Shown here one piece after another: positions 7,301 through 14,672 of a stretch of 17,843 nt of DNA. This stretch comes from Treponema sp. UBA937. Lineage in GTDB: Bacteria > Spirochaetota > Spirochaetia > Treponematales > Breznakiellaceae. The position numbers and the translations under genes are program-made. How positions within the stretch are numbered: the stretch's first letter is position 1; every line of letters begins with the position of its first letter. The stretch spans positions 1 through 17,843 of the forward strand of contig DBDH01000062.1 of the NCBI GenBank assembly GCA_002293455.1, read 5' to 3'. The notes below the pieces were generated by a model that did not search any database, was not told the DNA's origin, and worked only from the letters and a program-made list of their open reading frames with translations.

Positions 7301-9106
7301 CAGATAAATTTCATCTCCCTCTAACAGAAAATCCATCGGTTCATTTTTGAGCTCGTCAATTGTGTGATCTTGTATCTTAGCGCCGGCCCGTTTAGCAATA
7401 ATGCGGTCAATGCTCAATGAAGGCGGCTGTATGTCGCCCCGGACTGAATGGAGTAAAGTTATAGCGCGTCCTGAATCACCCTCTACCCGGAATATAAAAC
7501 TCTGCGTCGCCAGAGGGAATTTACCGGTTCCTTTTCCTATACTCAAATCATTAAACAGATTAAGACTCTTGCTGAACGTTTTTTCTACCCGTCCGGTATC
7601 TTGTCCCAAATCCAGTTCCCAGATCAGGTTTCCTTTGTCATCTTCCCATTTGTCATCATTCTCACCGGGTTTGTTCCAGCCTGTATATTCAGCGGACTGA
7701 TATAAAACACGGCTTTCATCAATGGCATTGGGATTAAGCCGCACCAGGGTAAGCCGTTTGGGCTCAACTCCGTCTCTGACGATCCCCTCTACGGTAAAGT
7801 TTCCGTTTACATCACCAAACAAAGTTTCCTGCGCGGCAGGTTTCGTTACGGAAATACTTGGAGCGTCAACATCATATACATAGAAATATCGCGTTACCTG
7901 CTCACCCTCGTTGCCTTGCTTATCCTCACAATCGATAACAATTTTGTATACAGCACATTTTGTAGGACTCGTGATAGTCCAGTTAAAAAACGCGGACGGT
8001 TCCGATCCATCTTCCAAAGGAACATTATATACTACACCATCATCAACCTTTTGTTCATTTCCTCCATCATCTATGATGTATATCTTGTAGGAAACGGAAT
8101 ACACGCTCTTATTGTCATACGCCTGACCCTGAATAACAGAACCGGGGTATACTCTGGATTGCGACTGAGCCTCTAATTGGTTTTCAACGCCAAAACCATC
8201 TACCCAAGGTTTGTCGGCATCGGGCCACCAGACCAGCCAGCCGTGGCTGCGGGGCAGAGATTTATTTCCTGCCTCATCGGTAACAGAACTGATCAATTGG
8301 AGATACTTTTTCCCCGTGATGGGATTTCCGTCTGCATCTTTAATTTTTTTCCCGGGGATTGTTACTTTTCCGCTCCAGCCCATATTCGTCACCGGATTCG
8401 CGTCACGATTGTAATAGATAGTCTCTGTATCATCTGTAAGCTGGAAATAAAGACTGGCAAAAGAAAAATCATCTTTTATTTCATATTGAACCGCTATTTC
8501 CCCGCTATGCAGACGGTTCAATATCGAAGGATCCTTCCACGTAGTATATTTGTCAAAAGTTTCTTCATAGTCATCAAGTTCCAGTACCGGAGCAAGTATC
8601 GTAACTACCGGGGACGATGCGTCTTTAACTACCCGGCGCTGCTGAATCGTACTGGGTTTGTGAACGCTGTTTTCCACACTCACACTGATAAGGTATTCTC
8701 CGTCGGGAGTGTTCTCCGGCATTACGGCTTCTACCGACCAGAAAATATTTTTCCTATCCAGAGCAGTCCAGACTCCGTTATCTTCGGTGTCTTCCCAATC
8801 AGGATGAGCGGTATTTCGGCTGCTCCACACACCGCGCTCGCTGCGGAATTCCTGCTTCCACTCTTCCCCTTCTTTTGTTACGTATTCTACGGTAATGGCC
8901 AACAGGACAATTCCCTCTTCATCCGTAGCGGTTCCTTCTATGGTAAAGGTACTTCCCACATTCTCCATAAAATTGGGACTGTCAATAGTAACGGTTGGAG
9001 GAACCAAATTTACCTTGACTCCCAGTCCAACAGGACTATCACAGGAGGAAAGGCACAAGACAATTACTAATAGACTAAATAATGGCATCGTTAATTTTGT
9101 TTTCAT
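4376..9106 (-). CDS. Giant Ig-repeat surface lipoprotein, 1576 aa (downstream gene of operon)
   Basis: Predicted exported lipoprotein: basic start, hydrophobic core and lipobox LSSC with Cys at residue 22, followed by Asp. Approximate residues: N-terminal Ig-like folds with PPTVTIDSP and SSPVVTILAP patterns at 36-420; further beta modules to 680; Ig-like repeats of the 'DGAYNAGKVINIYYEF' type near 690-800, 800-930 and 1012-1135; a 'YTIRAQQTDLAGN' Ig module near 930-1008; an Ig-like module with a long insertion (LTKDEYNRF, KYILNYA) near 1138-1300; a chitobiase-C-terminal-like stretch (IDCQTPGVTITY) near 1313-1365; and a Trp-rich terminal domain (LWLRGGDS, PGFPLSW, GIRLMT, WYWISWEV, DKYPLYPGG) from 1456. 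AGGAGG lies 5 nt before the ATG, and the upstream paralogue ends 13 nt away, so the two are co-transcribed. It is probably a surface adhesin or glycan-binding protein. There is no catalytic motif I recognise and the ligand is unknown. Confidence 0.85.
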   Translation of the reverse strand: MKTKLTMPLFSLLVIVLCLSSCDSPVGLGVKVNLVPPTVTIDSPNFMENVGSTFTIEGTATDEEGIVLLAITVEYVTKEGEEWKQEFRSERGVWSSRNTAHPDWEDTEDNGVWTALDRKNIFWSVEAVMPENTPDGEYLISVSVENSVHKPSTIQQRRVVKDASSPVVTILAPVLELDDYEETFDKYTTWKDPSILNRLHSGEIAVQYEIKDDFSFASLYFQLTDDTETIYYNRDANPVTNMGWSGKVTIPGKKIKDADGNPITGKKYLQLISSVTDEAGNKSLPRSHGWLVWWPDADKPWVDGFGVENQLEAQSQSRVYPGSVIQGQAYDNKSVYSVSYKIYIIDDGGNEQKVDDGVVYNVPLEDGSEPSAFFNWTITSPTKCAVYKIVIDCEDKQGNEGEQVTRYFYVYDVDAPSISVTKPAAQETLFGDVNGNFTVEGIVRDGVEPKRLTLVRLNPNAIDESRVLYQSAEYTGWNKPGENDDKWEDDKGNLIWELDLGQDTGRVEKTFSKSLNLFNDLSIGKGTGKFPLATQSFIFRVEGDSGRAITLLHSVRGDIQPPSLSIDRIIAKRAGAKIQDHTIDELKNEPMDFLLEGDEIYLSGKWNDDSAAAWGTADKAGPFTVSWNGVSVNNAAFKYDGSSGTWEAGPISYQGEGSGDITAELLDIGNNIARTSFSAIINTNEPKLRFVTSDASDGAYNAGKVINIYYEFNKEVAYTGSDIPYLTLNNEGTAYRTDGDGTMRHKFTYTVEEGDDTPSLNVTGIVFGSGTWEGGGEADMNIPAGKYLSDTKKIKIDTTPPAITRVESMNDAGYYRAGSTINLRLYFDENIVFNRGTGGAQLGLDDLAGSATDGKTDVLNQNVSGQNFLLFTYKAADGHNTPKLSVTELTLNSGASITDEAGNGLTVFSIPAGGNIADGTEGKTIIIDTTKPNPPILSHAGGTFKEAQSFTVSGGETNALVEYSINGSWHPYTGEVTIQNVGSYTIRAQQTDLAGNVSDNTTPVTITIEENIPLLRSFSGSSPSGTYKTSDKINIILNLSKTITVTGDPELNLNAGNNTAVASFDGTNRNNTSTLKFNYQIVAGDDVDPLEITSIDLAGVTLTAADGKTVTTELRTDGKDGSENSLSDYTRITIDTTKPEFNGAVLLGDTLTLNFSKKIYKGSGSITLTQQDDYLAPAVLTKDEYNRFGGASVLGDYYTVGTNGTDAAGVADLTEKYILNYAYNTDGSNDIDNTEKVTDVLKERNADKVIIPVTAGAVRVNNNSLEVTLSGNYAFNVKGVNYALTFDEGLVRDDQNNPVIAKNGTSTTVKPSGVNRPFIRVQKERGSITAGTPVRADQPRNAQFKIDCQTPGVTITYASGFTSTPAVTTFNSPPTAPTVTVPTSADTSYTGNNTGSNPSLDIINNLQNTDYNGYLCAIRARVAGSSEDAYEVAARSVIQFVNPPLPANPTGKTTQLWLRGGDSKNGDSLTPGFPLSWDENDYDGIRLMTANGSTWYWISWEVNAKAYFHFIAGTTTTVEEAANGPLEWSWSKDTWSFQQDKYPLYPGGSVSLATNSNVPGSPTGTYSFPAFTGKRY

Positions 9107-9111
9107 TTTTT

Positions 9112-9117
9112 CCTCCT
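9112..9117 (-). promoter_or_regulatory. Ribosome binding site of the 1576-aa lipoprotein
   Basis: AGGAGG on the minus strand, 5 nt before the ATG at 9106, located inside the 13-nt gap after the upstream stop codon. It confirms the start and translation within a shared transcript. Confidence 0.85.
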
Positions 9118-9119
9118 AT

Positions 9120-12100
9120 TTAAAAAGGCTGAGCATTATTACCGGAATGCAGACCATAATTTCCATAAGTACGCTTACTGTAGAACTGTATTGCCGTTCC
9201 GGTCCACGCAGGACCTGTCAGCGCACTATCAGGCTCAGCCAAAGCGGTTCTTAAGTTAACTTGATAATACTCGCTGATGATCTCCCAGGTAATCCATATC
9301 CAGTCAGTATTAGTTTCGGCTGAATTGCCGCCGGTGTTACTTTCACTTCCTCTGTTTCTAAACGCGTATTTACTTGATTTTCCGGTCATATCATTATTAC
9401 TGAGCGGGAAGCCGGATATAGTAGGCTGTCCTCCGTATACATTAGCGCCTTCTATTTTCACCCAATTACCGGTTCCGCCTTGTATATCACGGTAAACCAA
9501 TAGAGTTTTAAAAACCCCTTCGTAACCCGTTTCACTTTCAGCCAGATTATTCCGCTTTGCTTTTGCCGCTATATAATCCTTACGGGCGGTATACAAACTG
9601 TTTGCTTCCGCTTCTGCCGGCATTAAGGGATAATTTGTTCCGGTATAAGTGTACTCCATAAAATCGGAAATTAAACTTAAATCACCGGCGGCGGCGTCCG
9701 CGATAGAGGAATTGGTACTGGTATCATCTTTTGATGACGGACGATTATTGGTCATAGCAAGAGTAATCGCGGCAGTACCTTTGTTAAAAGTGCCATATAT
9801 TATAGCCGCCCCCGGAGTTACAGAGTCTATGCGGTATTGCGCTTGAACCCGGTGTATTCCTCCATTTGTTTCGCTGTTAGCAGTAGGATTTGCTGTTGGG
9901 TGATTATTTGAAACACGGTCCACCCTGATGACCGGGGCGGCTGTTTTGCCCGACCAGACAACCGTTGAAAACGCCGGGGACAGGTTTCCCGCTTCGTCAC
10001 GGAAAGCGCCTTCACTAATGGAAATGTCCCATATCCGTCCGTCGGGGAGAGTATCCAATTGTATATTTATTTGAGCGGTTCCATCTCCGGTAACCTGGCT
10101 GGACTGAACGTCAATTTCCTGCTGTAAATATCCGGTGCTGTTGAAAATGGCCCGAATATCTGCGTTGTCCAAACCTTCTTCAAATTTCAGCACATATTTA
10201 GTAGCCGTATCGGGAGTACCGGTATACTGATTGCCGTTTTTGATGAGTCCGTGGGTGGTCTTTATGTAGACCTCATCCAGTTTTGTCTTATCCCCACTGC
10301 TCAACATTTTGGTAACATTATAATATTCTTCATTGGTTAACACTGGAGGAACAAGCCAATCGCCACCGGGCTTAATCGTAATGGTTCCGTTTTCCGGCGA
10401 GACCGCGTGATTGAATGTCAGTATCAGATTCTCGTTGTCCAGAGCTGTGTCAGTACTTGAAGCGCCTAGCGCGGCAGATGCATCATTATATTGGGTCACA
10501 ACAGTAACATTGCCGTTACTGCCGGTTTTTATACCGGTAATAACAGGCGTTATGGAGAGCACTTCTACCCCGTTACGGGCAGCGTTATACGTGCTTATCA
10601 CGTTTGCAATAACACCGCCGGGGGCAGTACCGTCTTCACGCTTAACGCCATTCAGGCTGATATTCTTTACAACCAAAGGTTCCCACCTCAGACCGGACGG
10701 AACAGTCCACGCAAAGGACAGGAAAAAATCGCCGGCGCTTACAGGACTTGCAAGCCTAAGCGTGACATTTTCAACGTCGGTCCCATTACGCCCAATAGTA
10801 ATTGAGGGCCCTGCGGTACCGGAAGAAGCCGTTACCTTTCCGTCAAAGAGCAGTCTGAATGAGAGCGTTCCTTCATTATATATGCCGTCAGGGTTATCAC
10901 AGATCAGACCGGCAAGATTGCTTCTCTCACTCACAGTAAAGGTTGTTTTATCTGATTCTGTGCTGTTGCCCGCAAGGTCTGTGTGACGGGCAATCACAGT
11001 GTAGCTTCCGGGGCTGTCAATATCGGGAATAGTATATGGAGAGCCGAAATCGACTTTCCATGTTATTCCATTGTCAATGGTATATTCCACTTTCGCGTTG
11101 GACTCAATATTTCCGGTAATTTTAAACTTTCTTGGCGGTATTCCAATATTTTCCGATATCTCCTCAACTGTCAATTTGGCAGGCGGAGCGGTATCTATTG
11201 CGACATTACCTGTAGACGCAGGCGTACTTGCCAGTGAAAGTTCATTGCCATGAGCTCCTGCCTTGTCAGTGATTATTGTAAGATCCGCCGCTGAGAAGAG
11301 GCTTGCCGCACAGCCTACCGAAGCCGCGTTATCGCCGCTCTGCACCTTATAGGTAAAGACCATAGTTTTATCTTCATTTTCTAGACCTTGGAAATTTGCG
11401 GAACGGTTATTAAAAGATAAAAGCAGCTTTGGATTTCCCAGAACCCGTAGTTCCTTGCCGGCTGTAACTTTAATCTGCAAATCCTGACCTGCTCTAAGCC
11501 AAAGCGGGGCGGCTCCGTTATCGGTAAATTCAATTTTCGTAATCACCGGAGCAATACCGTCAACATGAAATGTTTTTGACAGATTCAGCTGCGATGCCGA
11601 AATTCCTGTCAGATCATTCTCACTGCTGATGTAACCGCCATTCAGTTCTATCTTAGTTACGGTGAGTCCGCCGGTTTCTGTTTCATCGTTCTGCTCTACA
11701 TCATACGCAAAATCCAGAGTGGAACTTCCCGCTCCGCCTGCATACTGAGCGTAATGGTTTTTGCCGTCTGTAAATCCCCTCAATACCAGGCGGGGTTTAC
11801 CGGTGACGGTGTTTACCGCCCCGTCAAAAACAACCTGTATGGTTATGGTCTCTAGTGCGCTGAATGTTGTGTCATCAGCGTGGGGAGAAGCAATTTCCAC
11901 AAACTCCGGCAATGTCGTAATAATGACATACTGTTCCACCTGATTCTCGTTACCAAGCGCGTCTTCTACGACAGCCCGATAATAATAAGTCCCCTCGTTG
12001 GAGAAGGAATAAGGAACCCTGGGAATCCATACATTTGCGTCAGTTTCGGATTGTTTCAGATCAATTTTTGTGTTGTTTTCTGTTACCGATATGAGTTCTA

Positions 12101-13994
12101 CTGAATCCGAAGCAATAGGTATGCCTGGTACAGGTTTGATACTGATTTCAAATGGTATTTCTTCATTTTTTCCGTGTTCTTCCCCGTTCGCCGGGTTATT
12201 AACCTCAATTCCCGGAGGAGTGGTATAAGGCATCAAACGGAAGGGCAGGAAAACATTAATTCCGTCTTTACTCTGGGTATACAATATGAACAATTTCGGC
12301 GCGTTTTCCAGACTGCCATTGTACATAAAATCCGTAAATATATTAAAGGTTTTTTCAAAAGCCTGCTGTTTAAATGTTTTGTTTCCAATTATCTCGTCAG
12401 CTATACGTGTAAGTACAATGTCGTCCTCATTCCATATCTGTATGCCATCCGCGGGGGCATTATCTATGAGAACTTCCTGCCCTTTTTCCATCTGTTCATT
12501 TGCACTCAAGCCCAGGCCGTCAGGAACCCAGGCTATTCTGAGAAATCCAACTTCGTCCAAATTCAGTATTGAACCTTTAAGGGTAAAACTGCCGTCAGCG
12601 GTTAAGGTTGGACTGGTATTTTCAGCAGGCGCTGTAATGGATATGGTTGGTATCCCGTCTTCCATAACTTGAACGGTAAATAAGCCGTGGTTCCAGCATC
12701 CTGATGTATCTTCTGCCAGAACAATAAGGCGGTACACACCCCGTTCGTCGGCGCTCGTTACCGGAACAGTAGTGTTTCTCACCGCGGAACTTATCCGGTT
12801 ACCCTTCAAATCGCCGCTATAGGAAAAACTTTCACGCGCCGCCTCATCATAAAGAGATTGCAGTTTTTCATCAACAATATCATCATCCGTTTCTCCCTGC
12901 ATAAACAAGGCCCAGTCCGCTTCCGAAATCATCGCGGCGTATACCGCTTTTACGCTATCGTCATCAAACACTGTTAGCGGCAAAACGCTCTCTTTTTCCA
13001 CGGATATTGCTCCGTTTTCCTCTTGAACATCTATCTGTATTCGCGCCTTATCCGCTTCAGGATACCAGCAAAGGCTGTACAATTCATTGGATACAAGACC
13101 ATCACCGTCTTCATCATAAACATCATTTTGCCCGCTGTGCCCGGCAACCGCTTTCGCGATTATAACCGCTTGCAGATAATGCCGCCCCGAACTGTAGTCG
13201 GGATTGGCGCCAGTCAGCATTTCCTCGGTTATCTCCCAAACCGGCGTAGTCAGCCCTCCGCTCGTCTGCCCAAGCCCCTCCGAAAACACTGCCTCTCCCT
13301 GTTCATTCAAGAAATTAAGGCTTACCCCGGATAGTTCAAAATCATGCACAATTGAAGCGCGGATGGTAAAAGACTCGTTTTGAAAATAGTCTACATACTC
13401 AAGTTTATTCGGGTCCAGATTTTCCAGTCTGCTTTTGGACAGCAGGTCAACATACACACCCGGAGACCGTTCAATTCTAACGCTTTCCACAAATGGAGGG
13501 TCCGTATCTACCAGCAGGGTGAGGGTTCGCATCCTATATTCCCCCATTTTGTTTTGGTGTTTATCAAAGGCGCTTATGATGATATTCCGCTCTCCCTTTT
13601 GGATGCCGTCCAGCGCAATACGCCAGGTTTGTTTCCCATCGGGACCTTTGGGACTTATCTCCGCATTGTTCCATACCCGCGTTTTGCCGTTTATTATTTC
13701 CGCGTTGGGACCTGTTTCTTCTACCTGTATTCCGGTAACCAAAACATTGTCCCAGGCTTCTCCTGTCAGGATACATTCAGGACCGAACAATATACCGGGA
13801 CCGACGAGAACGCTGCTATTTCCCTCAATTATCTTTTCAGTTCCGTCAGGGAGAATAATGCTTTTTACGGTAAGAGTCGGCGCTTCAAGATCTATGGTAT
13901 TACCAAAACCAATACTTTGCTCACAGGAGCCAAAAATCAGTGTCAGTATCAGACATGCCAGCGAGATTCCCCATTGCTTTGTTTTTTTAAGCAT
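9120..13994 (-). CDS. Giant Ig-repeat surface lipoprotein, 1624 aa (upstream gene of operon)
   Basis: Paralogue of the next gene. The start is the ATG at 13994 (MLKKTKQW), with GGAGG 5 nt upstream; the longer frame from TTG at 14048 adds 18 residues that would precede the signal peptide. Hydrophobic core, then IFGSC with Cys at 24: Phe at -3 is unusual for E. coli but fits the relaxed spirochaete lipobox. The residues after Cys (EQSIGFGNTIDLEAPTLTV) parallel those of the downstream protein. Approximate layout: N-terminal Ig-like modules to about 690; Ig repeats near 690-815 and 816-935; a 'YTVIARHTDLAGNSTES' module near 935-1020; another repeat near 1023-1160; an inserted Ig-like module with LTNEEYYNV and KYVLKFEEG near 1188-1350; a TPG-containing chitobiase-like stretch near 1355-1405; and the divergent terminal domain from about 1510 (ISGFPLSNND, WIWITWEI). 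Likely surface-exposed adhesin or binding protein; ligand unknown. Confidence 0.85.
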   Translation of the reverse strand: MLKKTKQWGISLACLILTLIFGSCEQSIGFGNTIDLEAPTLTVKSIILPDGTEKIIEGNSSVLVGPGILFGPECILTGEAWDNVLVTGIQVEETGPNAEIINGKTRVWNNAEISPKGPDGKQTWRIALDGIQKGERNIIISAFDKHQNKMGEYRMRTLTLLVDTDPPFVESVRIERSPGVYVDLLSKSRLENLDPNKLEYVDYFQNESFTIRASIVHDFELSGVSLNFLNEQGEAVFSEGLGQTSGGLTTPVWEITEEMLTGANPDYSSGRHYLQAVIIAKAVAGHSGQNDVYDEDGDGLVSNELYSLCWYPEADKARIQIDVQEENGAISVEKESVLPLTVFDDDSVKAVYAAMISEADWALFMQGETDDDIVDEKLQSLYDEAARESFSYSGDLKGNRISSAVRNTTVPVTSADERGVYRLIVLAEDTSGCWNHGLFTVQVMEDGIPTISITAPAENTSPTLTADGSFTLKGSILNLDEVGFLRIAWVPDGLGLSANEQMEKGQEVLIDNAPADGIQIWNEDDIVLTRIADEIIGNKTFKQQAFEKTFNIFTDFMYNGSLENAPKLFILYTQSKDGINVFLPFRLMPYTTPPGIEVNNPANGEEHGKNEEIPFEISIKPVPGIPIASDSVELISVTENNTKIDLKQSETDANVWIPRVPYSFSNEGTYYYRAVVEDALGNENQVEQYVIITTLPEFVEIASPHADDTTFSALETITIQVVFDGAVNTVTGKPRLVLRGFTDGKNHYAQYAGGAGSSTLDFAYDVEQNDETETGGLTVTKIELNGGYISSENDLTGISASQLNLSKTFHVDGIAPVITKIEFTDNGAAPLWLRAGQDLQIKVTAGKELRVLGNPKLLLSFNNRSANFQGLENEDKTMVFTYKVQSGDNAASVGCAASLFSAADLTIITDKAGAHGNELSLASTPASTGNVAIDTAPPAKLTVEEISENIGIPPRKFKITGNIESNAKVEYTIDNGITWKVDFGSPYTIPDIDSPGSYTVIARHTDLAGNSTESDKTTFTVSERSNLAGLICDNPDGIYNEGTLSFRLLFDGKVTASSGTAGPSITIGRNGTDVENVTLRLASPVSAGDFFLSFAWTVPSGLRWEPLVVKNISLNGVKREDGTAPGGVIANVISTYNAARNGVEVLSITPVITGIKTGSNGNVTVVTQYNDASAALGASSTDTALDNENLILTFNHAVSPENGTITIKPGGDWLVPPVLTNEEYYNVTKMLSSGDKTKLDEVYIKTTHGLIKNGNQYTGTPDTATKYVLKFEEGLDNADIRAIFNSTGYLQQEIDVQSSQVTGDGTAQINIQLDTLPDGRIWDISISEGAFRDEAGNLSPAFSTVVWSGKTAAPVIRVDRVSNNHPTANPTANSETNGGIHRVQAQYRIDSVTPGAAIIYGTFNKGTAAITLAMTNNRPSSKDDTSTNSSIADAAAGDLSLISDFMEYTYTGTNYPLMPAEAEANSLYTARKDYIAAKAKRNNLAESETGYEGVFKTLLVYRDIQGGTGNWVKIEGANVYGGQPTISGFPLSNNDMTGKSSKYAFRNRGSESNTGGNSAETNTDWIWITWEIISEYYQVNLRTALAEPDSALTGPAWTGTAIQFYSKRTYGNYGLHSGNNAQPF

Positions 13995-13999
13995 AACAA

Positions 14000-14004
14000 C
14001 CTCC
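14000..14004 (-). promoter_or_regulatory. Ribosome binding site deciding the ATG start at 13994
   Basis: GGAGG on the minus strand with a 5-nt spacer to ATG. It excludes the TTG at 14048, which has no such sequence and would place extra residues ahead of the signal peptide. Confidence 0.8.
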
Positions 14005-14039
14005 ACAATTACATCATCAGAAAATATACAAACGCAGCC

Positions 14040-14068
14040 CGACAACAATGTGGGGAATTATTGTGTCG
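14040..14068 (-). promoter_or_regulatory. Hairpin in the leader of the lipoprotein operon
   Basis: CGACACAAT and ATTGTTGTCG on the minus strand pair over 9 bp with one bulged A and a 10-nt loop. It lies about 45 nt upstream of the start codon and no T tract follows. It could act in mRNA stability or as a protein site; no known riboswitch is recognised. Confidence 0.3.
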
Positions 14069-14073
14069 AGGTT

Positions 14074-14280
14074 ATGCGCCGCCGCATCTACATCAGTTGG
14101 GACGAACCACAACTACCCTTCCGTAAACATACTAAAGGTGTGTAAAATGTTCGTTTTGGTATGGGAATTTTGAAAAATTCTATCAGAATCAAGAGCGCGC
14201 CCATCCATACTGGGCTGCCGCGCTGCGTATATTTTTCACCAGCAATATCAAACAAGGAGAAGTCAGCGCCTACGCCAAAA
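14074..14280 (+). pseudogene. Frame-broken coding remnant, unidentified
   Basis: A 23-codon frame starts at 14074 (MRRRIYISWDEPQL) and stops at 14143. Soon after, another frame (about 14157-14280) reads WYGNFEKFYQNQERAHPYW, then a stretch containing WAAALRIFF and KQGEVSAYAKTKN, which has protein-like composition. It ends abruptly where the sequence becomes the antisense of a minus-strand gene start. GAGG is only 2 nt from the first ATG. I do not recognise the protein. The reading is that two pieces of one small gene were separated by a frameshift and then truncated, but chance coding-like sequence cannot be excluded. Confidence 0.3.
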
Positions 14281-14299
14281 CAAAAAACCTTTTTTTCAT
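14270..14299 (-). pseudogene. Truncated gene start: RBS plus MKKRFFVLA then stop
   Basis: A perfect AAGGAGGA (14307-14314) lies 7 nt before an ATG that opens MKKRFFVLA, the classic beginning of a signal peptide, and then a TAG stops it after nine codons. A strong promoter lies about 110 nt upstream. This looks like the 5' end of a lost secreted or lipoprotein gene, cut at a junction near 14270-14280. A short leader peptide is the alternative. Confidence 0.5.
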
Positions 14300-14306
14300 T
14301 TGCCTG

Positions 14307-14314
14307 TCCTCCTT
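14307..14314 (-). promoter_or_regulatory. Strong ribosome binding site of the truncated gene
   Basis: AAGGAGGA on the minus strand with 7-nt spacing to ATG. It is at least as strong as the sites in front of the giant lipoproteins, which argues that the nine-codon frame was a real gene start. Confidence 0.6.
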
Positions 14315-14363
14315 ACATATATCCAAATAACCAATAGCTGTCACTTTTTTAAAGATGGTGTCT

Positions 14364-14394
14364 ATTTGGGAACACTCATATAGAAATTCCAAAT
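14364..14394 (-). promoter_or_regulatory. 5'-leader stem-loop downstream of the promoter
   Basis: On the minus strand ATTTGGAA pairs with TTCCCAAAT, an 8-bp stem with one bulged C. It falls within the first few dozen bases of a transcript from the promoter at 14407-14434. It may protect the mRNA 5' end; nothing more specific is visible. Confidence 0.35.
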
Positions 14395-14406
14395 ATCCTA
14401 TATATA

Positions 14407-14434
14407 ATATTATCATTTTTGTAAAATATGTCAA
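14407..14434 (-). promoter_or_regulatory. Sigma70-type promoter with extended -10 reading toward the lipoprotein operon
   Basis: Minus strand TTGACA (14429-14434), 16-nt spacer, TAATAT (14407-14412), with TG one base before the -10. The surroundings are very AT-rich. A 12-bp perfect palindrome, TCAAATATTTGA (14431-14442), overlaps the -35 and could be an operator. The promoter belongs with the truncated gene start at 14299, but no terminator is apparent before the giant lipoprotein at 13994, so it may now drive the operon through a leader of about 400 nt. Confidence 0.6.
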
Positions 14435-14625
14435 ATATTTGATTTCTTTGTTTTTTCTGATACTAACCCTTTTTCGCCTCCTGTTTCTTTTTATCATGCC
14501 TTGAATTGGACAGGCTTTTGCGTTAATCCAAAACCTTATGCGAATCACAAAACTGAAGAAAGATTGAATTCGATGGCTGAAAAGAAAATGTGAAGAGAAA
14601 AATTATTTTTTATGAACCGGAGAAT
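14435..14625. other. Intergenic stretch without a recognised gene
   Basis: AT-rich sequence between the 3' hairpin of one lipoprotein gene and the promoter above. A minus-strand AGGAGG is present near 14480, but no start codon follows at a usable distance. No RNA gene or mobile-element end is visible. Confidence 0.4.
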
Positions 14626-14659
14626 GGCAAAACAGCCTCCTTTTGGAGACCGCTTTGCC
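14626..14659 (-). terminator. 15-bp hairpin 14 nt after the third lipoprotein gene
   Basis: On the minus strand GGCAAAGCGGTCTCC pairs with GGAGGCTGTTTTGCC around an AAAA loop, unbroken over 15 bp including three G-T pairs. Its position right after the stop codon fits a 3'-end structure. The run of T lies inside the stem, not after it, so it is an atypical intrinsic terminator or an RNA-stabilising hairpin. Confidence 0.55.
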
Positions 14660-14672
14660 TCCTCACACGAAG

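Noticed and set aside
8177..9070. 297-codon plus-strand open frame
   Set aside because: It lies entirely antisense to the signal peptide and Ig modules of the 1576-aa lipoprotein and has no ribosome binding site or recognisable domain.
13995..14048. TTG at 14048 as start of the 1624-aa lipoprotein
   Set aside because: It adds 18 residues before the signal peptide and lacks the GGAGG present before the ATG at 13994.
14010..14050. Weak promoter (CATTGT, TATATT) just ahead of the 1624-aa gene
   Set aside because: The -35 is poor and the match is unremarkable for AT-rich DNA; the promoter at 14407-14434 is much better.
13380..14126. 248- and 236-codon plus-strand open frames
   Set aside because: They are antisense to the N-terminal part of the 1624-aa lipoprotein, overlap each other in different frames and show no protein-like features.
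14270..14548. 92-codon minus-strand open frame
   Set aside because: It runs through a promoter and ribosome binding site; only its last nine codons (the MKKRFFVLA start) look meaningful.
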